From positions 152,133-203,203 of the forward strand of contig NW_019775397.1 of NCBI RefSeq assembly GCF_001039355.2: a stretch of DNA of 51,071 nucleotides. The letters run 5' to 3'. Positions 11,900 through 23,512 of this stretch are shown here, in pieces (positions within the stretch are counted from its first letter, which is position 1; each line of letters begins with the position of its first letter). The position numbers and the translations under genes were made by a program. The stretch comes from Lingula anatina. Lineage: Eukaryota; Brachiopoda; Lingulata; Lingulida; Lingulidae. The notes under the pieces were generated by a model. That model was not told the DNA's origin and searched no databases. It worked only from the letters and a program-made list of their open reading frames with translations.

Positions 11900-14582
11900 A
11901 TAGTCAACTCGACACTTCCATAGGCCTAATAGTCGAACCCTGCAGTGTTCTTTCCTGTAAACTTTTATTGCTGAAATACATTTTTCAGGCGGAGAGAAGC
12001 AAAATTAGCTTGGTTGCTATTTCCGAGACATTGAACATTTTTCAATATGGCCGTCAATTTATGAGGAAATATAGAAAAGCAACCAGAAGTCACCGCAGAA
12101 AGTGATAAAAGCTACAGAATCAGTTCGTTTTTTTGCATATTTAGTTTTATTAAAACCATTTCCGCTTTTTAATATTTATGTTAATTATGATTTTTTGTTA
12201 TTCATGACGGTACACTCTCGGAATAAGCTTATCTGACAGTTCAATAAGCCCCCAAGGGTCTGTTGTTACTTCTCTGGGTCCCATAGTCGAATACTAAGAA
12301 TGTCATTCCCTGTATTTCTTTTTTTAAGAATTGAATACTTTGGGGGTATAAAAGCCAATTAATTTGGCCTTTCTTGTAAGGTACATTTATACTAAGACTC
12401 TATAAAAGGGGATCATTGATAGGACTGACCGTTACGTAAGTTCTCTTTTTAATAAAGGCTCAGTCTAATGACAATTTTCTCAGGGGTCATCAGGGGTTTC
12501 TGCAGGATTTTAGGCACAGGGATTCCAAACTGTTAATCTGCCATTTGGACCCTTATAGTTACGTAGAGTCCAACCAAGTTCGTTGGTGGGGGCTGGGAAG
12601 GGGTAATTTAATTAAACTATTGTCAAAATATTGACCTTATTATTTTTTTGTTTTAATATTGATCATACTTACCGTAATTTTTGTGATTTTATATCTTGAT
12701 CATAACTTTATTCAGTATATTTATATAAAATTTAGGTTTAAAAATTCCCATTCTTTTTATAGAGATTGGCACGTTTCTGAAAATTTCATCAGTATATAGC
12801 AGCACTTCTAAATTTTCTTATCACTGCACTTTTTTCACTTTACATTTTATAGAGTCAATAAACAAAACATCTTACAAATATTTTGGTTAAATACTGACAG
12901 CCATTAAAATCTTTGATGCCACATTTTAAAAAAATAATTGTCATTTTGTAGCTCTAAACTGGATTACTTTCATATGAATCATTTGTTAAGGACATTGGTA
13001 AACAGAAGCAAAAATCTTAAGCTTCATGAATAACTTCAAAACAAAAATGGCACCAGCCCAACACAAAGTCACAACAGTCAATAGCCGATACAACCTCCGC
13101 TTGGTTCGATGCAGGCGGCGATCCCTTGGCGTATGCTCAGTCAATAAATGGGATGGTGTCGTGCGGAATCCTATTCCAGTCTTGTCGTAGTGCCTGGATC
13201 AGCTGCTGCCTTGGCCAAAGATACATGTAGTACCACAAGTGTTCAATCTGATTCATATCCGAGAAAAGACAGGCCAGAGAAGGACATTCACCCTTGGGTC
13301 TCCAGATACGCTTGGATCATTTGTGCCGAATGTGAACGGGTCTTGTCCTGTTGGGAAACGGTGACAACAGTTTGCTGCTACATGAACGAGGTCATGTGAG
13401 GTTGCAGAATCTGATCTATGTAGTGACGAGCAGTTACTGGTATGTTACCATCAACGACCACCATCGGTTGACCACCAGCAAGCGTCGACGCACAATGGGG
13501 CTGCTGCTCCGGTTGTTGTTCCTGTCGGGTGCTTCTTGTGCTGTACGACTGGCATGGCGAAATTGGTCCTGCAGGTGATGCAACCTGATGTAGCTTTCCT
13601 GGTCTGGAGTTGACTCTCTCTCGCCCTGGCTGCGGTCTACCGATAACAGAGCCTGGCATGTTGTGGCATTCAACCAGGTTCCTGATTGTGGGGTGGGAGC
13701 AGCCCACACATTGTACCTCAAATCGGACTCCCCTCACACCCAGTGCCCAGAGATGTACGTTGTTCTCATGATAAACATGGCATGATTCCGTTCACTGGAC
13801 TAGCAACAATGGTGGCCTTTTTAGGCCTTAATAGGCCACCAAAACCAATCCTCAAAATATGCAGATAATAATAATAATAATACACTTCTTTAAAACCGCG
13901 CTACACATGCGTCTCAGCGCTGTTTACATAAAAATAAAAACTCCACAGATAAATTTAAGCCAGTATAGACTAAAACAGAATACTTAAAAATTTTAAAAAC
14001 TAAAAAGATGCTATAAATTAAAGTAAACATAAATATGCAATAATGAGCAATGGAGTGAAGCATTAAAATTTTTATTTGAATGTATGGCTCTTGCTATTCA
14101 TATAACAAATGTACGGCCATCTTGGATTTTGAAATTTTCAATATCTTGTACGTATCAACTGGCAAATAAAGTCAAGCTAAATAAGCTTTTCTAAGTTTTG
14201 TAGCCCAGATGAAATGCTTTCTTTAAAAAAAGCTTGCAACTTATTTTGCATCTTTTTTACTTTGTGCCATATGTTTTGACGGCCATTTTGATTTTTTTTT
14301 TTTTTTTTGCTAAATATTACGCACTTAAGTGTATTCACTGGTACTGCTGTGCTCTCCTGATAGGATAAACATTCAAAGAAGCTCTTTATAAAGTATACCC
14401 GGCGACTTCTGGTCGTATTTCTATATTTCCTTATAAATTGACGGCCCTATTAAAAAAATCATCAATGTCTCGGAAATAGCAACCAAGCTAATTTTGCTTC
14501 TCTCGACCTGAAGAATGCATTTCAGCAAAAAAAGTATACAGGAAAAAACATTGCAGGGATAGCGTTCTGGCTACTTGACTAT
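11900..14582. mobile_element. 2.7-kb long-TIR (Tc1/mariner-like) element inserted in an EF-hand promoter
   Basis: About 200 bp from 11900 (ATAGTCAACT...) matches the reverse complement of the sequence ending at 14582 (...TTGACTAT). Shared inner blocks include 'agaagcaaaattagcttggt'. TA flanks both ends (11898-11899, 14583-14584), as expected for Tc1/mariner. Long terminal repeats are known in the Minos and Bari branches. A broken Tc1 transposase lies inside on the minus strand. Flanking sequence joins up as the EF-hand promoter seen in sister copies, so the insertion split that promoter. Related terminal fragments occur at 39950-40216 and 43365-43560. The host may be a composite, because 12170-13060 is unassigned AT-rich sequence. 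Confidence 0.72.
13080..13740 (-). pseudogene. Tc1-like transposase remnant
   Basis: Read on the minus strand over several frames: an HTH region (GCSHPTIRNLV, then a GRP-type linker), a stretch like the second helix-turn-helix (IRLHHLQDQF), then VVVDGN and YIDQILQPH, then QQDKTRSH (the equivalent of the QQDNARPH second catalytic Asp) and DMNQIEHLW (the third catalytic Glu region). The block that should carry the first catalytic Asp, between the HTH part and VVVDGN, is missing. Frameshifts and stops interrupt the rest. A non-functional DDE transposase of the Tc1 family. Confidence 0.82.
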
Positions 14583-14908
14583 TAGAACAATTCAGGACTG
14601 AGCAGATCCAGATTTTTCCTAAAACCAATATTTATTCGGAATAATCATTGTCATTTCTAAGAAAAATAATACACCTGTTCAAAACAATTACATCGTCTCA
14701 TATGTATTTAACCCAACCGAAAATACTTTTCAAATATTTAAACAAACAAAATACATTTAAGAAAGTGTCATATAACAAATAAAACATAAACGATATGTAG
14801 GATCCATTTGAAAACCAATTTTTATCCTTTCAGTGTTCAGAAAGATTAGTTCATAACTTGTAAGATAGACAAGGGTGGGTCATAGAAAATCGTTTATTCA
14901 TATTTCAG
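14583..14908 (+). other. Promoter-to-intron deletion junction upstream of EF-hand copy 3
   Basis: Sequence at 14585-14610 (aacaattcaggactgagcag) is the promoter block seen at about 2761. Within a few bases it is followed by sequence matching the middle of the coding intron of copies 1 and 2 (about 3362 and 6510). The core promoter, 5'UTR and signal-peptide exon that should lie between are absent. The rest of the intron continues normally to the acceptor ending at 14908. Confidence 0.7.
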
Positions 14909-15445
14909 AATTCCAAAGGCAAGATAACTTCCTACCAGATAACCAAGTTCAAAGCAGCCTTTGATATCTTTGACGTTGATGAAGATGGCGTTGTTACTGA
15001 AGAGGAATTCGTTGGTTTGTCAACAGAACGAGCCCAAAAAGTTCTGCCCTCTTGGAGATCTTTGGCGGTGAATGGTATATTTTCCATTGGCTTTCGGGTC
15101 TGGTGGTCAAACAAGTACTCCAACTATAAAACATCCTTCACTTTTCAAGAAATGATTCGGGTTCACGAGATAGACATGCCTACTTCAACGAAGGAAGGCA
15201 TCGAAATCTCATCTGATTTGTTTGAGACTTTTGACATTGACTGCGATGGCAACTTGGCAGTAGATGAGTATTCCAAATTCCTTTCTGTTTATCGCAACAC
15301 AGCTGAGATTCAACCAATTTTTGATGCAATTGATCAGAACGCAAATGGTTTTCTTGATAACGATGAATTTGTAAGTGCATACGACCTCTATTGGTATCGC
15401 CAAGAGTTCAGCACCACTGATGTAATTATCGGCAAGCGGTACTGA
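14909..15445 (+). pseudogene. EF-hand copy 3: intact large exon, signal exon and promoter lost
   Basis: The exon after the acceptor tttcag is fully open for 178 residues plus stop, exactly the family length. Loops are DVDEDGVVTEEE, DIDCDGNLAVDE and DQNANGFLDNDE, all with acidic positions 1 and 12. No signal-peptide exon is found upstream: a deletion joins promoter to intron and a 2.7-kb transposon lies beyond. Translation could start only at an internal methionine (for example 15152 or 15176, both late), and the protein would not enter the secretory pathway. The open frame suggests recent loss, or use of an undetected first exon. Confidence 0.7.
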
Positions 15446-15784
15446 TACAGTCGGCAACGGCAAAGAAAAGGGTCAACCATTTCCTTTTAGCTTTAAGCTT
15501 CTAGCTTTTGCCTTCAAGAAGTATACTGCCCCTTTGAAATGTTTAAGATGCACATTGATTACAACAAGATTAAGTTATATTATACAAGGATGTTTCCTTA
15601 AGAAGAAAAAATTACGTATTTCTTTTTGTCAATTTTCAATATATGTCTGAACAGTATCAGTGAGGTAATCGAAAGTGATTTTTCTTTGCTCATTGATGGG
15701 TATATGATATTTGGAATAATCCATGAGAGCCTCCTCTTTGATTCCTGTATTTTTCTACTTTTCTAACCATTTAGCATATTTTGA

Positions 15785-15895
15785 GTAAATATTTGAGGAT
15801 ATTTTTGATGCTTTCAATCAGAAGGAATATGACTACATTGATTCTAACGAATTTACATGTGCATGCGAGCTGTTTGGTTTATACAGCAGTTTGTC
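15785..15895 (+). pseudogene. Decayed EF-hand relic behind copy 3
   Basis: Aligns with the relic at 4520-4632 and with the last EF-hand of the intact exon (gaattta...gtgcatgcgagctg...cagcagttt). Frame lost. Confidence 0.55.
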
Positions 15896-16014
15896 ATCTG
15901 GTATTATTTTAGACAACGGTTACTGATGAGATTGGTAATGACAAAAAAGTAATGTGTCCAGTAAGTTTTAGCTTTAAGATTGCACGTTCTGATTGCTGCT
16001 TTGCTGTTGCTTTT

Positions 16015-16217
16015 GCGATGGCAAAATGACGATACTTGGGTATTCCAAATTTTTGTTTATTTATCGCAACACAGATGAGATTCAACCAATTTTTGATGCA
16101 ATTCATCAGAACGCGAATGGTTTCCTTTATGCCGAAGAATTTATACGTGCATGCGACCTCTATTGTTATCAACATGAGTTTAGCAACACTAACGTAATAA
16201 TCAGCAAACGTTACTAA
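16015..16217 (+). pseudogene. C-terminal EF-hand gene fragment (copy 3b)
   Basis: Begins abruptly inside the second active loop (tgcgatggcaaaatgacg) and runs through the last hand (loop like DAIHQNANGFLYAEE, with His in place of the first Asp) to the family C-terminus ISKRY and stop. Directly upstream is typical 3'-flank sequence, so the breakpoint at about 16014 joins a 3' flank to mid-exon. This is a product of unequal recombination between tandem copies and has no start of its own. Confidence 0.75.
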
Positions 16218-17320
16218 TGCAGAAGCCAACGACAAAGAGATAGTTGGACAATAGGGGAACCGGAGGAGACATGATTGTGCCAGTACTCAGTTGTAAATCG
16301 CTTCTAACAGTTAGATAAGATCCAACCTGGCCATTTTTTCAAAACTATTGATTGACGGACAGAGGGAATCTCCTTTGCTTGTGATTTTAGCTCATGTAGG
16401 AGGATGTCAGAATGTCATCTTTGTTATGGCATTTGTTACTGATTAGTGCCTACCCCCTGTAGTACGTGTCTTGGTGTGACTATATATGTGTAGTGTACCC
16501 TCTAAAAACTCGTCACAATATTTTAAAAAAGATAAATCGATGCACAGCAATCGTGGTTCGATACGAATCCGTTGTTAGTTGCGAACTACTTCGTTTTCAC
16601 AAGGTCCCCAAAGGACTCAAAAACATCGTTATAATTGCAGAACATTGTAAAAAAAAAACACACAAAATGAATTATACATGTATATGGGCATATCAGCTAA
16701 CATACATGCAAACATTAATTAATTATCAATTTACGGTCGCGCGGGTGTGCGGAAGTGCGTCGCCCCCACCACAGGAGTAAAAGGCGTGGTCACGATGCAC
16801 GCTCATGTCTCGACATATTAAGTTGCTTGTGCCTCGTGAACAACATTTAAAAAAGTTCGAAATTTGCTTAATTCAGTTTCTAATATGCCTCCAAAAAGCA
16901 ACGGACAGAAGCTAGGAGAACAGAAAAGAAGGAAGGAGGAAAAAGAAAAAAGGGGGAACAGGAGGCAAAAATGACGTACGCGGTCATTACGTCAAAACAG
17001 CGTGTGAGGCAAGTGTAAAGCAAAAGGAAATTCCTTTTGCCGTACGTAGCATTATCTTCATAAATAGTGAATGCGTGCCACGTACACAGGTAGCGAGACA
17101 AACTCAAGACATAAGTACATCGCACCTTGCAATTAGCGTCCCTGCTTCTCACGTGAACCCTGCAACTCGCAAGGCAGACTTGCGCATTTCCATTGCAAAC
17201 TTTACTCTACCTTTACGAACTCCACCGCCTCCTCTGCATGCAAGGGGCCGTGCGATCCTAAAATTCGTGCGTCCGGTTGTGACAAAGGCTTTAATTACAG
17301 TGTACGAGAGCTTAACTAAT
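16218..17320. other. Insertion-like block in the flank of copy 3b, unidentified
   Basis: It interrupts the EF 3' flank, which resumes near 17320. Much of 16740-17300 is more GC-rich with many cgtacg and gtgcg words, like the TIR element at 36542-37531. A short piece near 16254 (ggaaccggaggaga) resembles the terminus of the MITE at 40770-41270. Two open stretches (16466-16780 +, 17075-17323 +) have no recognisable domain. Probably transposon remains. Confidence 0.4.
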
Positions 17321-17576
17321 TAAATCATGATATACAGGGATGTTTCCTTAGAAATGCGCATTTACGTTTTCACATAGATATCACTGCATTTTTCTTCAAT
17401 TTCCAATAAGACTCTGAACTGTGTTAGTTAAGTAAACATAAAAGTCTTTTTTTAAAGAAAATTGTCTTTTCAATTTGCTGGGTATATAATATTTGACAAA
17501 AAAAAAAAAAAAAAAAAAAAATCAAAGCCTCTTTAATTCCTGTATCTTTCTACATTTTAACCAATTAGACGGATAA

Positions 17577-17697
17577 TTTATGGACATATCTAATAATATT
17601 TTCGATCTTATTGATCAGAACGAATATTATTACCATGATGCTAATGAATTTACACGTGCATGCGAGCAGTATTGGCATATACAACAGTTCGGCAACT
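17577..17697 (+). pseudogene. Decayed EF-hand relic behind fragment 3b
   Basis: Clearest of the relics: attgatcagaacg matches the intact exon exactly, followed by gatgctaatgaattta and gtgcatgcgagcagtattgg. Small insertions destroy the frame. A poly(A) run at about 17499-17521 lies just upstream. Confidence 0.65.
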
Positions 17698-17879
17698 GAT
17701 TTTATTTTAGATAACCTTAACTGATGAAGTTGGTAATAAAAAGGAGGTTATCCGTCCATTAAGTTTTAGCTTTAAAATTGCAAGTTACTAAGTGCCACTT
17801 TGCTGTTGTCTGTTTTTTTCAGCTTGGTGCACTTCCCCTAGTTACTCTGGATTACTAAGATGATTCATAGAAAGATAGA

Positions 17880-18560
17880 TTTCACATTATAATCACTCCG
17901 TGTTTTTTTCTATTTTTCAATTAACCTCGAAACAGTGCCTAAGTAAAGATATAGGGTTATTCACTACCACAAAGAAAGTAGAAGTCAAAATTGATTGCTT
18001 AGTTTCACAGTTTATCTTAAATGCGATGGAAAACTAACTCTGTATTGGTATGAAAAATAGATAAATGTATAGACTTCGGAAATTCCATTTCTCAAGCAGT
18101 ATAGGAACGGGGTAACATACTTCATGTAGCAAGGAAATATACCTGACAGCAGTATGACGATTTTTAGGTATCCCGTATGAACATGTAGTTTGGCGCTTAC
18201 ATTTGATTACACAATGTTAAGCTTTGAAAGCTGCTGGCGAAATGGGATTGATAACATAAAGAATAGGGGACACGCGTACGTGACAAAGCGACTTTATCTG
18301 GAATATATTTCAATTTAATTTTATTGAAATAAACCACCCTCCTTGAAACACCAGTCAATCCACAGACCTCCTATAGAAGTGTAGGCCAGAAAACTGGTAA
18401 GGCATATATTATTTGATAACATTTGGGGTCTGTTATTGTATCACATACTATTGTGAAAATGACAACTTTCTTCTCGCTTAGCACTCAGCATGGAAATTGC
18501 AGCTAAATTTAAGGTTTGTCATGTAGTAGTGCTGGTTATTGTAAATAATAATTCCGTGCT
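17880..18560. other. 5' flank of EF-hand unit 4
   Basis: Third copy of the duplicated upstream block (compare 5077-5860 and 11160-11890). No gene is visible. Confidence 0.55.
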
Positions 18561-18630
18561 CCGCATGTGCAGCATCTTAGTTTGCATTTTTTTCTACTGA
18601 GATAACAATGTTTCAGGAGCGAAACAGATC

Positions 18631-18761
18631 CATAAAGACCAGGTATAAATGTTTAATACAAGCTAGGCATTCTTGTCTTTTATTTGTACTACTCAAGTAT
18701 TATGAGTGACATATATTGATTCCCTTGTTTTAGAAATCTTGGCCATTTAAAGATTGAAATA
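18631..18761 (+). promoter_or_regulatory. Promoter and 5' leader of EF-hand copy 4
   Basis: cataaagaccaggtataaat at 18631-18650 is the best TATA-box candidate of the family (tataaat at 18644). A conserved cttgttttag acceptor ends near 18732, about 30 nt before the ATG, suggesting a short 5'UTR intron as in copies 1 and 2. Confidence 0.45.
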
Positions 18762-19906
18762 ATGACATCCATTCAGCTGATAAGTCTGCTCCTACTGGTT
18801 GCTGTTCAAGCTGTCGATTCTTCAAGTATTGTGAAGGTAGGTCCAGAAAAGCGTTTATTATTGTTCGTTTATTAAAACAAGCGAGGACAGTATTAATAGA
18901 AACGCAGCGCGGTTCTTAAAGTGCAGGGAGTTGTTGTAGAATATTTTTGCTAATCTGTAACATTTTAGTGTGTCAGTTCACTGGAGAAGAGACCGTTTTT
19001 GGTTTTTCTTGGATGGTGACTTAACGTATACATATTTCAAACAAGAAACACATTTTTATAAAACCAATATTTACCGGCATAATCACTTCTAATAAACATG
19101 GTATACCTGTTTAAAACAGCGTCAGCGTCTCATATGTTCATTTTAAACCCAATCCCAATTAAATCCAAATACAAAAATACACGCAAGAAATTGTCATATC
19201 TAAAACAAGTAATACCCCTGCAAAATATGATATTTAAATGATATATCGAAACCATTTGAAAATAAAATTTTCATTCTTTTAAAAGAGATTTTCGACGTTC
19301 AGAGCGATGGCTCTTAATGTGAAACACGACCAAGGCTGGGTCATAAAAAACAATTTCTTTATATTTTAGAATACCAACAGAAAGTTCAATTCCTACCAAA
19401 TCAGCAAGTTCAAAGCATTCTTTGATATCTTCGACGTTGATGAAGATGGCGTTGTTACTGAAGAGGAATTCGTTGGTTTAACTACAGGACGAGCTCAAAA
19501 AGTTCTGCCGTCTTGGAGAGCTTCGGCTGTGAATGGCATATATTCCGATGCCTTTCGGGTCTGGTGGTCAAACAAGTACTCCAACTATAAAACAGCCTTC
19601 ACTTTTAAAGATATGATTCGGTTTCACGAGATAGACATGCCTATTACAACGAAGGAGGTCGCCGAAGTCTCATCGGATTTGTTTGACACGTTTGACATTG
19701 ACTGCAATGGCAAGTTGACAGTAGCTGAGTATTCCAAATTCCTTTATGTTTATCGCAACACAGCTGCAATTCAGCCAATTTTTGATGTTATTGATCAGAA
19801 TGCAAATGGCGTCCTTGATGCAGATGAATTTGTAAGTGCACTCGACCTCTATTGGTATCGACAAGAGTTCAGCACCACTGATATAATTTTTGGCAAGCGG
19901 TACTGA
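18762..19906 (+). CDS. Secreted EF-hand calcium-binding protein, copy 4 (intact)
   Basis: Exons 18762-18836 (ends AAG|gtaggt) and 19370-19906 give 203 residues. The signal exon is nearly identical to copy 1. Loops: DVDEDGVVTEEE, DIDCNGKLTVAE and DQNANGVLDADE; all keep Asp at position 1, Gly at 6 and Glu at 12. The intron (18837-19369) is colinear with those of copies 1 and 2. A 317-bp palindromic MITE begins 23 bases after the stop, so the transcript's 3'UTR would carry a long hairpin. The downstream flank is also truncated before the place where copy 1 has its AATAAA, so its poly(A) signal must lie elsewhere. Family role as for copy 1: Ca2+ binding is predicted from motifs, function unknown. 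Confidence 0.86.
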
Positions 19907-19928
19907 TGCAGTTGGCAATGTGCAATAG

Positions 19929-20245
19929 CAGGCCTACCCAACTACCAGACTCGCCACCGAATGATCCTGAATTCACCGGTAGATCAGACCACACTACCCG
20001 TTTTCAAAGTGTGTGTCAGATCGCATCACACAGTATCAGACGCGACACCGCTCTTGCCTAGTACGCGATGTGATAGTGACGATTCTCAGCGGGGTTGAAA
20101 AGCATTGCATCACCACTCAAAATTTGTTCAGGGTATGATACTGTGTAATGCGATCTGACACACACCTTGAAAACGGGTAGTGTGGTCTAAACTACCGGTG
20201 AATTCAGGATCATTCGGTGCCGAGTCTGGTAGTTGGGTAGGCCTG
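19929..20245. mobile_element. 317-bp palindromic MITE with about 110-bp inverted repeats
   Basis: The first about 110 bases (caggcctacccaactaccag...) are repeated in inverse orientation at the end with only a handful of differences. A likely 5-bp target duplication, aatag, lies on both sides (19924-19928 and 20246-20250). Non-coding. The high arm identity suggests recent insertion. Confidence 0.85.
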
Positions 20246-20249
20246 AATA

Positions 20250-20640
20250 GATAGGTCGAACATTTCCCCTTGGCTTTTAGATTATAGCAGACGTCTTTTA
20301 GAAATGTACTGTCCCTTTGAAAAGTTTGATTTGCACAATGCTTACAACAACATTTAATGATGTTATACAGGGTTGTTTGCTTAGAAAGACGAATTTACGT
20401 TTTCACATAGAAATCACGTTGTACTTTTTCGTCAGTTTTCAATATAACTCTAAGCCTCTTCTCCCACCGGGAAAATTATGTTGTTTAAACGTTGAAACAG
20501 CATTGAACCATAACAATGATAAGACGTTGGATAAACGTTGGATTTGAAAGTTGTATCAACGTCAGATAATAACATTGTATCAACCTCAGTTATTAGACAA
20601 CATTCTTGCATGAAAAGACATTAAAATGACCTGAAATGTT
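20250..20640. other. Truncated EF-hand 3' flank and an aacgttg-rich segment
   Basis: The first 200 bases match the 3' flanks of the other EF-hand copies and stop near 20455. After this comes a segment with repeated aacgttg(g/a)a words in both orientations (20475-20575), probably a small repeat of unknown family. Confidence 0.4.
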
Positions 20641-21152
20641 TTTATTTTTGGTACAAAACACAGGTACACAATTAAATACGTACACTGTAAAATATCGAAG
20701 TGCCTGCTTTGTCTGATTTTTCAACGCATTTAGCTCCTAAGCATGTTTTGCGCCTAAGCATGGTACAGCCTTATAGGCTGGATGTGTTTAGCAGTAGGAC
20801 ATGTTTGATGGCTAAATATATGTAGGGTATATATGTTACGAATAAGCAAACTTCTTTAGTCTTTTTCACATCTATTTCATTTGCTTGTCATTGAAATTGT
20901 CACGTAGAAACTGAAATGAACAAAATACATCAAATTAAGATATTATCCTTAAATTATGTTACAATTACAACTTATAAAGTTCTTATTAACTGTTTAAATT
21001 ACTAAATGATTCATAAAGTCTTACCTCATTGCGGGAATTAGTGACTTTTAATGATCAGAACATAACTATGATAAGCGCGTGCTCTAGTCAAAAAAGTAAA
21101 ACGCTATCTTCGCCGATGTTGTATAACAGCTAAGACGGGCCAAACCTTAACA
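20611..21152 (-). mobile_element. Putative 3' LTR of the BEL/Pao element
   Basis: On the minus strand, a purine-rich tract (ttaggggagcca, about 21153-21168) downstream of the integrase stop is followed by TGTTAAGG at 21152, a plausible LTR start. A poly(A)-like aataaaaac lies near the proposed far end. No second LTR is present to confirm it, because the 5' half of the element is missing. Boundaries are guesses. Confidence 0.3.
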
Positions 21153-21444
21153 TGGCTCCCCTAAATTGTGAAAGCAATTTACACAATATACACTGTTTAC
21201 CTTATCATTACGTATAAAAAAAAAGATATTTGCTCGGAAATTATTAAGAATTACCGTAACTTAAATACCTTTAAGGAACATCAATACTTACTGTTAATTA
21301 CCGTAATTAAACATAAAATACCTTGCAATCCCATAAACACAAATAGCCCAACATGTAACTGTCTTTAGAAAACAAAAGTGTTCATTAAATCTACACAAAC
21401 TGTAACATAGAATCATAACAAACTGACATTGTCACAGTTAACAG

Positions 21445-22782
21445 TTATTTTGGCTCCTCGACGGGGTCTTCTCCGGTCAATAAAAGAATTAACTTGTGCA
21501 CTGGTCTCTCATATGTAGAGTCCCTAACTTTCAACTTGACCTTACGCACATATCCATCTGCACTTTGAAAGCTTTCTGCTATGCGACCAAGTGGCCACTG
21601 ATTTCTTGGTGCACTGTCATCTATCATGAGAACAATATCTCCAACTTGTACATCTCTATGTTGTCTGATCCACTTTTTTCTCTCTTGTAATGTAGGAAGA
21701 AATTCCTTTCTCCACCTGCTCCAAAATTCATTGGCTAGATATTGAACATGTCGCCATCTTCGATGAAGGTATGTGTCTTTCCTTATGAAATTCCCAGTGG
21801 GTGGCATCACGACCTTAGTTTTCAGGGTCAGGAGCTGATTTGGAGACAAAGGCATTGGAGAATCTGGTGACTGTGTATCAATGTTAGTCAAAGGTCTACT
21901 GTTAACTATGACTTCTGCCTCAGTTAACAATGTGGACAAGGAATCATCATCTAAACGGTCACTGTGAGCTGTGAGAAGTCCTGATAAAGCATTTCTGGCT
22001 GATCTGATCATCCTTTCCCACACGCCTCCCATATGTGAAGCATGAGGAACATTCATTTCAAACTGAATCCAGTCATAGTGGTCTTTCAGAAGTTCTCTCC
22101 TGATCTTGTCCTGATCCATATCCATAAAGACAGTTTCTTGCTCTCCCTTAACTCCAATGAAATTGGTTCCACGGTCTGCTCCGAGTAGACGTACTGGTCC
22201 ACGCCTGCATACAAAGCGTCTGTAGCAGTTAATAAAGGAATCTGTGCTGAGTGAATATGCAACTTCTATATGAATAGCACGTGATGCTAAACATGTAAAC
22301 ATAGCACCATATCTCTTCATTTGCTTTCTTCCCTCCTTCACATAGATTGGTCCAAAGAAATCTACTGCACTGTAGGTGAATGGAGGTGCTGGTTCCAGTC
22401 TGTCAGCTGGAAGATCTGACATTTTCTGACTCTGTGAGTTTGCTCGTAGCTTACGACAGGTCGCACATTTCCATATATATGATCCAATCTTGGCACGGCC
22501 AGAAATTATCCAATAGCCACTAGCTCGGACTTCATTAAGAGTAATGCCACTTCCTGAATGTCCGCATCGTGTATGATAGTGGTCAATTATGAGATTTGTA
22601 ACGTGATGATGCTTAGGCAGAATTACTGGGTGTGTAAGCTCTCTGGGTAGATTTGCTCTCTTTATACGACCACCTACTCTGAGTAGTCCATCTTCACATA
22701 AAAAAGGGTCTAGGCGGTATAGTGAACTGGTTTTCTTGATTTGTTCGTTGCGATATCTTGCCTGTTTTCTCTCTGTGTTCAC
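21445..22782 (-). pseudogene. BEL/Pao integrase region
   Basis: Open for 445 residues. An HHCC zinc-binding region is visible (HPVILPKHHH... and CATCRKL), then a DDE core with Asp in YSAVDFFGP, Asp in LGADRGTNF and Glu in GGVWERMIRSARNAL, then a C-terminal segment with the LTPNQLL-type (LSPNQLL) and W-rich motifs typical of BEL/Pao. The ORF itself is intact, but the upstream Pol frame joins it only through a frameshift near 22750-22790. Confidence 0.88.
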
Positions 22783-23512
22783 TGTTATCTTCTCTGTTAA
22801 TTGCTTTCAGTATTGCAATTTCCTTCTCAAATGTAGCAATCTGTGTTGACTTGAGAATGATCTTTTCTGCCACTTGTATTTCTTGAACAGTCAACGGTTC
22901 ATTGCGGGTCTCAACTGTGTTCTGCTGTGTAGATTTCCTGTTCCTAGCTTGTTTCAGCTTCTGTATGAATCGTAAACACCACGTAACAACTCATGTTGAT
23001 CTGTTCCAGGAAGAAAACCTTTTCAATACATCCGACAAGTGATCGTGGTTGGTTTCTACTTTAGTAGCAAATACATTGACTTCAGATTTGCGTACTTCTG
23101 GGTCATCTGGTGCTAGTCTGAATTGGGTATTAGTGGTAGATAGTGGTTTATCAATGAGCAGGAAGTCTGGCCCATTCCACCACTGTTCATTCTGTAGTAG
23201 CTCTGTCACACCTGTTCCCCTGGAGGCTATATCAGCTGGGTTGTCACTGGACTTAACATGCCTCCATTGTGATGGCTGACTGACTTCTCCAATGTGTTGT
23301 ATTCTATTAGCTACAAAGACATGAAATCTCTTAGCATCATTATTGACATCCCCTAGAACAACCTTGCTGTCAGTCCAATACACATGGGTGATGTCCTCAT
23401 ACACTAACTCCTTGGCAAGAAAGGTCTCCACCTTTATAGACATCACTGCTGCTGACAACTCTAGGCGTGGGACTGTCACTGATTTAGAGGGAGCTACCTT
23501 GGACTTGCCCAT
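22694..23512 (-). pseudogene. BEL/Pao RNase H and connecting region, with in-frame stop
   Basis: Starts with the conserved VAPSK...TVPRLELSAAV segment, then YWTDSKVVLGDVNND (catalytic Asp) and NPADIASRG (RNase H-type Asp region). A TGA at 22991-22993 interrupts a frame that otherwise continues to 22694. A +1/-1 shift then separates it from the integrase frame. Confidence 0.85.

Noticed and set aside
13148-13578. Plus-strand open frames over the Tc1 region
   Set aside because: The Tc1 motifs read on the minus strand; these are shadows.
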